Part shown: positions 44,395-55,575 of the stretch, in pieces | How the letters are laid out: the number at the start of each line of letters is the position of its first letter | How positions within the stretch are numbered: position 1 is the stretch's first letter | DNA from: Dipteronia dyeriana | Taxonomy: Eukaryota > Streptophyta > Magnoliopsida > Sapindales > Sapindaceae | NCBI GenBank assembly: GCA_032871835.1 | Contig: CM065297.1 | Coordinates: 26,049,598-26,113,597, forward strand | Reading direction: 5' to 3' | Length of the DNA stretch: 64,000 nucleotides | The notes under the pieces: model-generated | Database searches by the model: none | Told to the model about the DNA's origin: nothing | The model's input: only the letters and a program-made list of their open reading frames with translations | Program-made: the position numbers and the translations under genes

Positions 44395-46440
44395 AAGTAT
44401 AGAAAAAGAAAAGAGAATTTATTTTTGGGAACAACTTCAACATTGATGGGAACCAATTTAACATTTTAACCAATATTTTTATTGTTTCTAGCAACCACTC
44501 AACCTCAATAAAGGAAACGATTTATATATTTTTGGAACCACTTTAACGTTGAAATCAATGTCAAAATTGTTTTCGAGAACAATTACCCTTTTGAAACAAC
44601 TTCAATGTTTATGGAAACCACTCCAACATTCTAACAAATGTTGTAGTTGTTTTCGGGAACCATTCAACTTTAAAAAAGGGAACAACTTTTATGTTATGGA
44701 AACTATTTAACGTTTAAATCAACGTCAAGTTTGTTCCTGGGAATAATTACTTATTTGAAACAACTTCAATGTTGATGGAAATCACTTTATCTTTCTTTCC
44801 AACGTTAAAGTGGTTTCCGAGAACAACTCAACTAAAACAAAAGGAACAACTTTTACGTTGTTGAAACCACTTTAATATTGAAATTAATGTCAAAATTGTT
44901 TTCGGGAACAATTACCCGTTTGAAACAACTTCAACGTTGATGGAAACCACATCAACGTTCTAACCGACATTGTAGTTGTTTCCAGGAACCACTCAACTAT
45001 AATAAAAGGAACAACTTTTATGTTATGGAAACCATTTTAACGTTGAAATCAACGTAAAAATTGTTTTTGGAAACAATTACTCGTTTGAAACAATTTCAAC
45101 GTTGATGGGAACAGTTTTCACGTTCCAACCAATGTTGCAGTTGTTTTCTGGAACCACTCAACTTTGACAAAGTGAACTACTTTTACATCATGGAAACCAC
45201 TTTAACGTTGAAATCAACGTCAAATTTGTTCCTGGAACAGTTACTCATTTAAAACAACTTCAACGTTGTCTGAAACCACTTTAACGTTCTAACCAACATT
45301 TTTGTTGTTTCTGGGAACAACTCATTTTTTAAAAAGGAAACAACTTTTATTTTATGGAACCCACTTTAACGTTGAAATCAACATTAAAATTATTTCTGGG
45401 AACAGTTATCCATTTGAAACAACTTCAACGTTGATGGAAACCACTTCAACGTTGATGGAAACCACTTCAACGTTCTAACCAACGTTGTAGTTATTTTTGG
45501 GAATCACTCAACTTTAATAAAGGAAACAACTTCTACCTTATGGAAACCACTTTAACATTGAAATCAATGCCAAACTTGTTCCCATGAACAATTACTCATT
45601 TAAAACAGCTTCAACGTTGATGGAAACCATGGTTTTCGGGAACAACCCAACTTTAATAAAGGGAACAACTTTTACGTTATGGAACCCACTTTAACGTTGA
45701 AATCTACTTTAAAATTATTTTTGAGAACAATTACCCATTGGAAACAACTTCACCGTTGATGAAACCCACTTCAACGTTCTAACCAACATTGTAGTTGTTT
45801 CCGGGAACCACTAAACATTAACAAAGGGAACAACTTTTACGTTATAGAAACCACTTTAAAGTTGAAATCAACGTTAAATTTGTTCCAGAAAAAATTAATC
45901 GTTGGAAATAATTTCAACGTTCATAGAAACCATTAACGTTCTAAACAACTTTGAAGTGGTTTTTATGAACAACACAACTATAACAAAGGTATCAACTTTT
46001 ACGTTATTGAAACCACTTTAATGTTGAAATCATTGTCAAAATTAATTTCGGGAACAATTACTGTTTGAAACAACTTTAACATTGACGAAAACCACTTCAA
46101 CGTTCTAAACAACGTTATAATTATTTCTGGGAACCACTCAAATTTAACTAAGGAAACAACTTTTAAATTATGGAAACCTCTTTAATGTTGAATTCAATAT
46201 CGAATTTGTTTCCTGGAACAATTACTTATTTGAAATAACTTAAACGTTGATGTCAATCACTTTAACGTTCTAACGAACGTTGTAGTTGTTTCTGGTTTCC
46301 GAGAACTACTCAACTTTAACGAAGGGAACTACTTTTACATCATAGAAACTACTTTAACATTGAAATAACATCAAATTTGTTCTTCGAGAACAACTTTAAT
46401 GTTGATGGAAACCACTTCAACATAACAAGTTGTAGTAATA
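44395..46440 (-). repeat. Satellite array of the right arm (inverted)
   Basis: About 12 copies of the same about 165 bp unit in the opposite orientation: GGAAACCACTTTAACGTT, GAAATCAACGTCAAAATTG, GAAACAACTTCAACGTTGAT, TTTTACGTTATGGAAACC. Sequence drift between left and right copies is substantial, so the inversion is old. Confidence 0.88.
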
Positions 46441-46789
46441 TAAGTTAATATATGTGGAAATGGTCCAAAATGTCACCTTTTTTTATCCCTTGCGATGATG
46501 TCACTATATTAATAACTTATGTTTCAAAAGCACCTATTATGGTGAACTACCAAAATTGCCCTTAAAAGTTATATTTGTGCTTTCATCTTCGGTTTCAGAG
46601 AGATAAGTTTATTTTTCTCTCCAAAAAAGTAGTGTGTGTTCAAATCTATATGTAACTGATTTTTGTGATCTCCCTAATGTTTTGTCATGCTTTTACGAGT
46701 GATTTAATATGTATGCAACACATGTATGAACATTTAGTCTCCAGAATGTTCACTAGGTTTATTTTCTTACTTTCTGAGAATATAGGTCG

Positions 46790-47215
46790 AGCTTGTAGGT
46801 TTGTTATAAAAGCTCGAGGTTTTGTAAAAGCTCGGGTTTTTTTTTAAAAACTCGGTCCGAGCTTATAAGAGTGGTCCAAGATTTTATAACAGCTGCGAGC
46901 TTTTAAAAGCTCGATTCGAGCTGTTATAAAAGCTCAGAGCTATTATATAAAAGCTCGCAGCTGTTATAAAAGCTCGGACCAAGCTTTTATTTATCAGTTG
47001 TGACCTTTTATAAAAGCTCGCAACTTATATATAAACGCTCAAACCGAGCTTTTATATAACAGCTCCGAGCTTTTATAAATGCTCTAGGCTTATATAAAAA
47101 CGCTCGGATCGATTTTTTATATAGCTCGGATCGAGCTTTTATAAAACTCGGATCAGAGCTTTTATAAAAGTTCAATCCGACCTATAAAAAAACTCGGTCC
47201 TAGCTCTTGTACTAT
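46790..47215. repeat. Palindromic AGCTCG/GAGCTTTTATAAAAGCTC array in the MULE leader
   Basis: More than a dozen short copies, alternating in orientation, of a motif like GAGCTTTTATAAAAGCTCG, with TTATATAA variants, between the left terminal repeat and the transposase start. Each copy is itself a near-perfect inverted repeat. Could be transposase-binding or promoter sites. Confidence 0.75.
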
Positions 47216-48576
47216 GCTTATTCGAGATATTATTGTATTGGATCGAGATTTTATTTTGCTTTTATGAGATTTTAGTGTATTGGCTTGAGCTTGTAATTTG
47301 ATTATCCTAGTATTTTTTTTTCCGAAGGATTTTTTTTAAATCTCGACATTTGTTATTATTTTTAAGCTTTTTTATAACATTCATTTGGATTTTAATTGTT
47401 ATTTGAAATTGAATTTAGGAATTTTTATTGTTAATAATGGTTTGTGATTTTGATTTTGACAGGAGAATGAATCGGGTGAGAATAGTCATCTCTTACAACG
47501 GTCGATGAGAGCAGTTACCAGATGGAAGTCAGAGGTTTTTAGGTGCTGATAATCAAGTAATATATGTCTCAAAGAGTATGACTTACCAAGAGTTGGTGTC
47601 GATCGTGGAAACCGTTGTGAAGTATGATGTTGACAAATACAGTGCTGATCTACTGTGTATATCAATGGTTCCTGGGACTACATGTGGCACGTTTATAAGA
47701 AGCGACGATGATGTTCAGTTTATGTTGGGGGAAGATAGGGTGATCCCTCAAGTATGTGTCAGTCTAATTGAGAGGGAAACAGTAGGTGTCATTGGTGAAG
47801 AAATCCCTCCTCGTGATAATACCCAACAATTTCGATCTTCAGACGGATGCAACCAGTTGTTCACAGAAAGAAGTTGGAATAATGGTAGGGAAAACCTGTG
47901 TGGTGTTCCACAGGAAGTAGCCGACCACGGTGAATTAGTCGGTGGCCAATTCGACGATGTGTTTGGATGTCAAATTGAGATGAATGATGGGTAGTTCAAC
48001 CACTAAATATTGGGCCGACACAACAGATGGATGATGAGGAAACTTTGTATCCGGTTGATAATGTAGCTAACAATGAGGAAGAGGAAGAGGCTATTGAACT
48101 GGAAAGACGTGCAACACGTGTACAAATATTTACATGCAGTGCAGTAGATGTAGCTGAGACTTCCGATGTCCGGCCTAATTTAACTACATTTGATTCTAGT
48201 AATGTTAGAATATGGGTTATTCCAGAAGCACAATCATACTCGTTTGGTATTGGTGGAAGCAAGAACGCGGTTCAAGAAGAACATATAAGCATGATATATA
48301 AGGGGTAATTTTTTCCTACCAAAAAGGATTTGAAGAGACTCGTTGGGCATTTTACAATGCGGCAGAACTTCGAGTGGAAGGTGAAAAGGTCAAATAAGAC
48401 AACGTTACATTTGGTTTGTTTGAAGGACAACTGTACATGGAAATTAGGAGCGGTTAGGAGAGATGAAGGGACATACTTCCAAGTAAGAAGTTTTGTGAAC
48501 GAACACACATGTCCTATGGAGGAGATTCACAGCTGTCACCGATAAGCTAGTGCAGTCAAAATTGGAGAAGTGGTTG

Positions 48577-51171
48577 TGAAAATACAATCACAGTTAAATG
48601 CTCAAGGCTAACCTAGAGAGGGGAGGGGGGGGGGGGGGGGGGGGTTGAATAGGTTAGACACCTTTTTCGACTCCCTTAGAAACAAACAAAAGTTTGTCCC
48701 TCTAGATTGCTTGTATCACAATATATATACATTAATTAAAGATAATTAATCAATATATAAACACAAGTAAAGTGTTATACAAATTAGTAATTGTAACACA
48801 TACACAATCTATATTCTAGAAAGGAAGTCAACATATATAAAGAGTTCTATCAACAATACAAATATTAGAGAGATAGGGATAGAGAAAAGTTGACACAAGA
48901 TATAACGTGGTAAACCTCCGAAGAGGAAACATCCACGGGCTAGCAGCCACCGGCAAACAAAATCCACTAATAGATAAGACAAGTACAATCTCTCAAGTGA
49001 CCTTTTCACCTAGAAACTACCCTCCAATCCTACTCTAGAAGTTGCCGGCCCATGCTCAACAATCTGAGGCTTCACACCTCTTGTCAAGACTTACTTGCTC
49101 ACCTTATCCGGATCCTCACGACCCAAAGCAAGACTTCTTGCTCAACTAAGTCCTCACGACTCTAGTCAAGACTTCCTTGCTCACCTATCCGAGTTCTCCC
49201 AACTCTAGGCAAGACTTCTTGCTCAACTATCCAAGGCTTCACACCTCTAGCTAAGACTTCCTTGCTCGACAATCCAAGGCTTCACACTCTTGTGAAGACT
49301 TCTTGCTCAACACCATAGGTCTCACACCTATTGTCAAGACTTCCTTCTCACAAGGCATCTAGGTGATCATGAATGCAAAATGCAAACAAGCACGCAACAT
49401 AGAATGCTATGATCAACACATCCTATGGAAAATAATAGACATGAGCATAAATGCACAAATCACATATAGTCTAGTTTATCATGCATGAGTAGTCAATCTA
49501 GATTATGTAAGATATGATCAACATTAATCACAAACTAGATTCATGCATATATCTAAACTTGAATCACAAGATATGATCAACAAATCACAAGATCAAGTTT
49601 AAATCATAAAAACCTAAAACATGCTAAAATCATATGATAATGTCAAATAGACCTAAGCATAAGTTCTAGAGCATATTCCTAATCATAGATTCAACAAATC
49701 ACATGAATATCTCAAATGAACATAAGCACATGTATTATGTGAGAATTTCGGCCAAGAGAGCCTAATACATGTGAGGAACTATTTTTCTCAAAATCAATCA
49801 ATCAAAGATCATAAAATAGTCCTAGAATCAAAGCTAGCACAATACAATCCCAAACATGTGAAACATAGGCAAAATCAAAACCTAACTCAACATGAATGAT
49901 TTTAATTGAAACTCAATCTAGCTTTGAAAGTGTTCAAAACACAAATCAAAACACTTTAAATATACAAAAATACGTAGAAGAAGAAAACCCAAGGCAATTG
50001 ACCAAGTTTTAAAAGAAAACTTTGAGAGAAAATCAATACCTTAGTTGATTTAGGTTCAGTCCCTATTTTTGTATGATTAGACACAAAAAACAGCAGCAAA
50101 ATTAATTCAAACCTTCATAGAAAAGATAGAGGATGAATATATGAACACTCATAACTTCTAATCACTCAAATCGGAGTTCAAATGAAGAAGTTATGATATT
50201 TGGAAGGTGAAAAAATTTAGAGAGAAAATTTCTGCACACTTGTTTTAAATTTCTTCTTAGAATGAAATGTGAGAGGGAAAAATATTATAAAGAAGAGGGA
50301 TAAGAATGAAAGATGAAAAGACCAAAAATCCATTAAGTACCCAAGCATGCTTGCTTCCTGAGATGGCACGTGGGCATCTCGGGGAAGCAAGCATTCTATC
50401 CCAAGATGGCCACGCGCCATCTCGGGAAAGAGTGCTTGGATGCACTTCTTTTCCTCTCGCGCTCTCTTCGCGTTCTTCGACTGTTCTCCGGCCTATGAAC
50501 TCAGAATTTGAATCCGTTTGTGGATTACGAACCATAACTCTCACAAAGACATGGACATAAGATAATCAATCCAGAATATAATAATTCGACTCGATATACG
50601 AAGACGAAGACAATGTATGGAACATGAGTTGAAAGTGTAATATCTTTTGACTTAGAACTTGAAATCAATAGTATGAGTAACCGAAATGACCGGAACTCAA
50701 TCAAGAATGATTTAAGACTAAATCCAAGTTCAATATCCATGTTATACAAAACATATACACACACAAACACAATTCACACTAGAATGCAAACTTCATATAG
50801 ATAGTCTCCAATCATGCATATTCCAAAACATGTTATTTCCATACCAATGCATGAACATTCATCTTTAAGTGTGTGAATGTGTTATACATGGTGCACAACG
50901 ATGCAGGGACACATATAAATGAATTGTATATGCAGGAACACAAATGTATGATCTCTGTGTGTGTGCCTAAGCCTTGTAAGAGAAAGATATGTTCTTAGTA
51001 TACCTTTGTAGAACCATATTGCATCCTTTCTCTTGAAGACTTAGAACTTGCTTTGACTTGTTGTTTCTTCTTCCTTGAAGCTTGAATCATCATGAATCTA
51101 AACAAATAAATCATTACAAGTAAACATCATTTTGATATGGAATTAATTCCAACACAAACTAAAACCTAACA
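48577..51171 (-). mobile_element. Element D: Sirevirus-type solo LTR, 2.6 kb, inside the transposase gene
   Basis: Plus-strand ends TGAAAATACAATC ... AAACCTAACA with TSD GGTTG (48572-48576; 51172-51176); removal rejoins the transposase frame (KIGEVV | AHRLQQQDGR). It contains no gag or pol. It is colinear with the LTR of element E (61503-63974). It carries an about 48-bp tandem repeat (49045-49345; 'ctcacgactctagtcaagacttccttgctcaac') and a 20-G homopolymer (48625-48644). A GATGGCACGTGGGCATCTCG/GATGGCCACGCGCCATCTCG pair sits at 50362-50440 in the likely U3. Confidence 0.9.
48625..48644 (+). repeat. Poly-G homopolymer (20 bases)
   Basis: A run of 20 G after GAGGGGA near the end of LTR D. Element E has GAGAGGGAGGGGGGAGG at the matching place (about 61540-61556), so a G-rich patch is ancestral and has expanded in D. 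Length may be affected by sequencing error. Confidence 0.85.
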
Positions 51172-52057
51172 GGTTGCACATAGACTTCAACAACAAGATG
51201 GTCGACTAATGCGTCCGAAGGACATAATCGCCGACATGAAAACAATGTATGGCATTCAAATCTTGTACAGTAAGGCACATCAAGCCCTGTAATATGCGTT
51301 GTCACTGACCTATGGAACGCATGAGGAAATCTTCAAACTACTGCTTTCATTTGGCTACGTGTTAGAGCAACAAAGTCCAGGGACAATAACTGACCTACAG
51401 TACGATGAAGATGGTAGATTTCTCTATTTTTTCATGTCGTTGGGTGCCTCACTCATAGGATTTTGGAGGTGTATGCGTCCAGTTATTGCTATAGATGGTA
51501 CCCATTTAAAGGGAAGATTCAGGGGCACAATATTTGTTACAACTGCACAAGATGAGAACGAACAGGTGTATCCAATTGCTTTTTGGTACGGTGAGTTAGA
51601 AAACAACCTTTCATGGGAGTGGTTTTTGGATTGCTTGAAGGCTGTCCAAGACCATATTGATGATCTGGTTTTCATTTCCGATTGGCATGCAAGCATTGAA
51701 GCTAGGATTTCTAAAGTTTTTCCCGATGCAACCCATATGATATGTTGCTGACACTTTTCTGAAAATGTGAAGAAGCGATTTAACAGAAAGGATGTAGCAG
51801 TCATAATGGATAAAGCAGCTAGATCTTATACAGAGTTGAAATATAATCATCACAACGAAAGTGATGGCATGTGTATTTTGGTCTTCACACTTAAATGGTG
51901 CCTTTTAAACTTGATTTATTAATGTGGTGCTATTTACACTACAGCCCCCCAAAAAGATGCCATTAATTTTGTGAACCCTTAATATATTCCTAGTTTTTAT
52001 TTTTCTATAATATATATATGCATAGAATATGAATATAAAAACCTATTTCCCTCTAAT

Positions 52058-53875
52058 GATTTTTCTATATAATAATGTGATTTTTTTTTATAAATGAGGT
52101 GTGTTAATAATTTAAGAGGGTTTATAAATAAAATTTATTAAAATTACTATATAGCAACCAAATAAATCAAACTTCAACAACAACCAAATAAATCAAACTT
52201 CAATAGCAACCAAACCATGAAATGAAAATGTATCTAGACTAGGTTCCTACGTCCGGACCCCGTCATCCTTTGTCCCTCAATGCATTACCTATCCGTTTAA
52301 CAAATTATAACAAAGCCATTTTATTTTACTATTTTTAAAAATTTACAATAAAAACAAAAATAAAAACTAAAACTAATGATTGAGATCACTTACTAGTAGT
52401 TTACCCAACCAATTTTTCCAACTTTAGGTACTTCATTTATGTCAAGGTTTTGATCAGAATTGTTGGTCGTTGAGGTTGGAAAATCTTTATCAGCAACCTC
52501 GTGTTGCAAAATTCATCCATAATTTGCACCTTGTATAACATTAAAATGAAAAAAAAGGGTTAAGGTGAAATAATAGGTATTTTTTAATTAAAACAATTAA
52601 TCAGAAACAAAGTAAACCATGAACAATTTTTCAGTAAATGGTGAGGTTGAACTCAATTGATGCTCATCCACTTTGTTTAATAGAAAAACAGAGCAAAAAT
52701 ATTATTCTTTTTGTCAAAGTATTTAAAGAATATACGAATTGCAATCTCAAAGGTAAATATCTTTTCTTCGATTTATATTTTTCTTTACACAAATTTATAG
52801 TGTTATTGACTCAATGTTGAAAATCTATTTATTACCGGTTCATGTCGACCCAAGACTACTCTATCTATCTATCATGGCCTCTTATGTGCTCACTTAAAAT
52901 CTAGCAAAATCATCCAAATACAAAAATCGATTTCTCAAGCTCAATAAAATTTCATGGCTGACTGGAAAAATTAATGCACGTATCAAACTTAAAATAAAAT
53001 CCAACAACAATGAAAAGGAGAAGCAAAAACATAGTAAAAATAGAGAGACAAATGGAATAAAAATAGAGAGACAAATGGAGTAAACGGTTTTATAACATAC
53101 AAAACCATAACAAATTTATATATTTCTGGCATCCAATTTTTTACGATTGATTCAAAGAGACATAAAAATAAAAAAAATCATAAAATTTATAGAATAAAAC
53201 TAAATAAGAAAATTTTTCCAAGATTTACCTAAATTTAAGGACATTACAAAGAAATCAACAAAAGAAAATAGCTTCAATTAATCACCAAAAATCGTATACC
53301 TTTAAAACAAATCATATACCTAATTCTAAAATAAAATGGAATGAATATAACATCCAAAACCATAAAACAAAAAAAAAACAAAAAAACTTGGACACACAGA
53401 TTTTTACAACTGATTTAAAGAGACTTGAAAAATAGAAAATTAGAAACTTTAAAGAATAAAACTAAACAAGAAAAAAAACCCAGATTTACTTAAATCTAAG
53501 GACATTACAAAGAAATCAACAAAACAAAAGAGTTTCAATTAATCACCAAAAAATGTATACTTTAAATTGAATGAACGGTTTTATAACATCCAAAATGATA
53601 AAATATAAAAAAATCTTAGACATGCAATTTCTTACAACTGATTCAAAGAGACCTGAAAATAAAACTCATAAAATTTAAAGAATAAAACTAAACAAGTATA
53701 AATTTCCCACAGTTACTTAAATTTAAGGACATTACAAGGAAATAAAAAAAAGAACTTCAATTAATCATTAAAAACCATATACCGTCAAAATCATATACCT
53801 AATTCTCTAAAATAAAATTTACAATTCAAACTATTATAGTTGATCGGATTTACAATTTATTTTTGATCTTAGAGG
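52058..53875. other. AT-rich intergenic stretch with a three-copy tandem repeat
   Basis: Copies of about 240 bp between about 53085 and 53810 share 'ggttttataacatccaaaac', 'ttacaactgattcaaagaga', 'gaataaaactaaacaag', 'aaggacattacaaagaaat' and 'ttcaattaatcaccaaaaa'. The stretch before it (52058-53080) is AT-rich with no gene recognised. Confidence 0.7.
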
Positions 53876-54689
53876 TGTGCACTAACAACCTGAAAAAAAA
53901 AATGAGCGGTGGCAGGCCACGTGTTCCCTTTAGGGGACTCTCTGATGCCCAAGTTAGTAAATGTTTGATGAATAATGAGGACAGGTAAGGAATGACAAAC
54001 AGTTTTGCTCGATTACTTGAGTCGAGCTATGGGTCGATCTTGTTAGATCGGTTATGGGTAATGGATATATTGGTGAATCGACTCATTGTGGATTCGATTA
54101 GTCATTGTGGATCGAGTGTGAGTTGGGTCGATATCAGATATCGACGAGTGAAATGGATTGATGCACAAGTGTGTACTTTTTCCCGATGTGGGTAACTTAG
54201 GAGTTGGATTGATCGAGTTTTATGGTCAATTAGTTAGACCTCGATTGTGTGGAGGATCTACTATTAATGTGTAGGTGGGAGCCATAATAAATGCTGAATA
54301 TTGAAAAGATTTTGAGAGAGATAGAGCTTTCTCTAGAGTAGAAGGGGAGAATTTCAGACCATTTCTTTGAGGGAGAGTCAGGTTTATATAGTGAGGCATG
54401 AGAGCCTTCACCATTGATTCTCATTATGAGAGCATGGATCAAGGGCCATTAATTGTCCATTTTGATTCATATAAATTGGACAATCAAGGCCTCACCAGAC
54501 GTTGGGATCCATTCTATGACTGTTATGATTATGCTTTTTCATACAATAAGGACCACATGTTTGTAATGGTCGATTTCCCTGATGGGTTAGGTTTAGTATT
54601 GGGCTCATGTTGGTTCAATTGATTGGCCTTTTTAGGCATACTTTCATCTTTTGTTGATTTGTGAATCTGATCATTTTTGGACCACTACA
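53876..54689 (-). repeat. 3' LTR of element F
   Basis: Minus strand starts TGTAGTGGTCC and ends near GTTGTTAGTGCA. CTAACTTGGGCATCAGAGAG on the minus strand (53939-53958) matches a motif common near the 3' end of plant gypsy LTRs. A pyrimidine-rich TTTTATCCCTTACTCTCT (polypurine tract on the minus strand) follows at 54690. The second LTR is not in the window, so both ends are estimates. Confidence 0.65.
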
Positions 54690-55575
54690 TTTTATCCCTT
54701 ACTCTCTAGGCTCGAAGTCTTCAAATTGAAAAGTTGATGAGTCAAGTTTGAGTTTGATAGTTCATATCGAGCTTGACCTTGGATCTTATTAGATTGATCT
54801 CAGGCGTCGAGCGAGATCTTGTTGACGTTCTTTTGGTGGTGTTCGACAACTGAACTGTTAGCTATCGTCGATAGATATTTCCTTTCCCTCTTTGAGGTTT
54901 GTTAGATAGTCAATATCGAGCAAAGTGTTATTGGTTATCTATGATTTTGTCTCTCTTGGTGTAAATCTGATTGCTTTTGGTATGGAATTATCCTAGAGCT
55001 GACATGGTAAGATCATTATATAGGCATGTTTATCAGAATTTGAATTGGTGCCTTTTGAGTTTCGAGGGCATTGAAGTCTTTTCGGATGACATCATCTGAA
55101 ATGGCGTGCCCCATTATATTGGTGTGTTTTAAATATGGAGACCCTCTATTTTTTCTTCACATCCATGAAGAATTTTTTTTTTCTGCTTCAGAATCTCTCA
55201 AGCTTCCATTTAATTTTCTTCAAGCAATTTCGGTGAGTCTTCAACGGGTTTTCCAGTTTTTTCTATTGATTTACAGTAAGTTCCTTATTCCTTGCCTTTA
55301 TTTTTTGCTTTTGCTTCTTTTGAGTGCATTTGTGTGACTTTTGATAAACTCATTGCTTCTCTTTTGAAATTCTTATGCGGGTTTTAAGTTTTTCCTGGCG
55401 TTTGATCCATATTTCTGTGAATTTTGCCTGACAAATTGGTTTGTGAGATTTTAAGTAGGAAATAGAACCTTCGATTGTCATAGTAATATTGACCTAGGGT
55501 TTATTTTGGTTGCCATGTTTAGGTTTGCTTGACCCCCTAGTTATTAGAAAATGCGGTTGATTAGGTTTTAGATGG

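Larger units (their letters stand above)
47467..51847 (+). pseudogene. MULE transposase (mudrA-like), split and C-terminally truncated
   Basis: ATG 47467: MNRVRIVISYNGR, TGA in place of Trp (about 47503), then GADNQVIYVSKSMTYQELVS, VDLCISMVPGTT-like segments to a stop at 47992; frame continues at 48027 with an acidic linker (NEEEEEAIELE). The MuDR DNA-binding region reads KDLKRLVGHFTMRQNFEWKV, CLKDNCTWKLGAVRRDEGTY, VNEHTC (48325-48520); a TAA at 48543 follows HSCHR. After solo LTR D: DGRLMRPKDIIADMKTMYGI, then the catalytic MULE domain RPVIAIDGTHLKGRFRGTIF, AQDENEQVYPIAFWYGELEN, LSWEWFLDCLKAV, LVFISDWHASIEARISKVFP, THMICC-stop-HFSEN. First catalytic Asp (IAIDGTH) and ISD are present; the rest of the domain and the zinc knuckle are deleted. 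Confidence 0.9.
46454..51978 (+). mobile_element. Mutator-like element (MULE), defective, with 9-bp TSD
   Basis: Flanked by the exact 9-bp repeat TTAATATAT (46445-46453; 51979-51987), the diagnostic MULE TSD length. The terminal regions are inverted homologues: left GGTCCAAAATGTCACC ... TATTAATAACTTATGTTTCAAAAGCACC; the right end carries GGTGCCTTTTAAACTTGAT, TTATTAATGTGGTGC and GATGCC. Inside is a mudrA-type transposase gene. Its 3' half is missing: the coding sequence runs straight into the right terminal repeat at about 51850. Solo LTR D further splits it. Confidence 0.9.
7079..52057. mobile_element. Giant foldback (hairpin) element with tandem-repeat arms, heavily invaded
   Basis: Sequence at 7079-24461 reappears inverted at 42425-52057. 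Correspondences run in order from the outer ends (CATTACAGGGAATTAGG at 7079 against the reverse complement of 52042-52057, CATTAGAGGGAAATAGG) through an ATGCATAT plus TA tract, GATTAATTTATATTAATAC, the satellite array, CCGGTTGTCCCAAA (23729 against 44267), GGGGAATTGCACAAACA (24165 against about 42770) and AAATGTATCTTAAA (24382 against about 42530), almost to the centre at 24461/42425. Long inverted arms made of short tandem repeats are the hallmark of foldback elements. Removing dated insertions leaves arms of roughly 4.5 and 3.5 kb. No transposase belongs to it and no clear outer TSD was found, so the outer limits are approximate. Confidence 0.7.
42425..52057. repeat. Right arm of the foldback element
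   Basis: Inverse of the left arm: inner segment 42425-42800, satellite 44395-46440, outer AT-rich end 51988-52057. Interrupted by the LINE fragment (42806-43490), a microsatellite, a possible MITE and the MULE (46454-51978). The AT-rich link next to the satellite (44290-44394) is about 250-300 bp shorter than in the left arm. Confidence 0.7.

Noticed and set aside
50217..50560. Overlapping ORFs on both strands in LTR D, and the one at 63188-63439 in LTR E
   Set aside because: They lie in the U3 region of the LTRs, overlap each other on opposite strands and match no protein I know; the open frames follow from higher GC.
47467..51847. mudrA-like gene as the transposase of the foldback element
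   Set aside because: It lies within a separate MULE with its own terminal repeats and exact 9-bp TSD inserted into the right arm.
51424..51853. Minus-strand ORFs across the MULE domain
   Set aside because: They are shadows of the plus-strand transposase, whose motifs are unmistakable.
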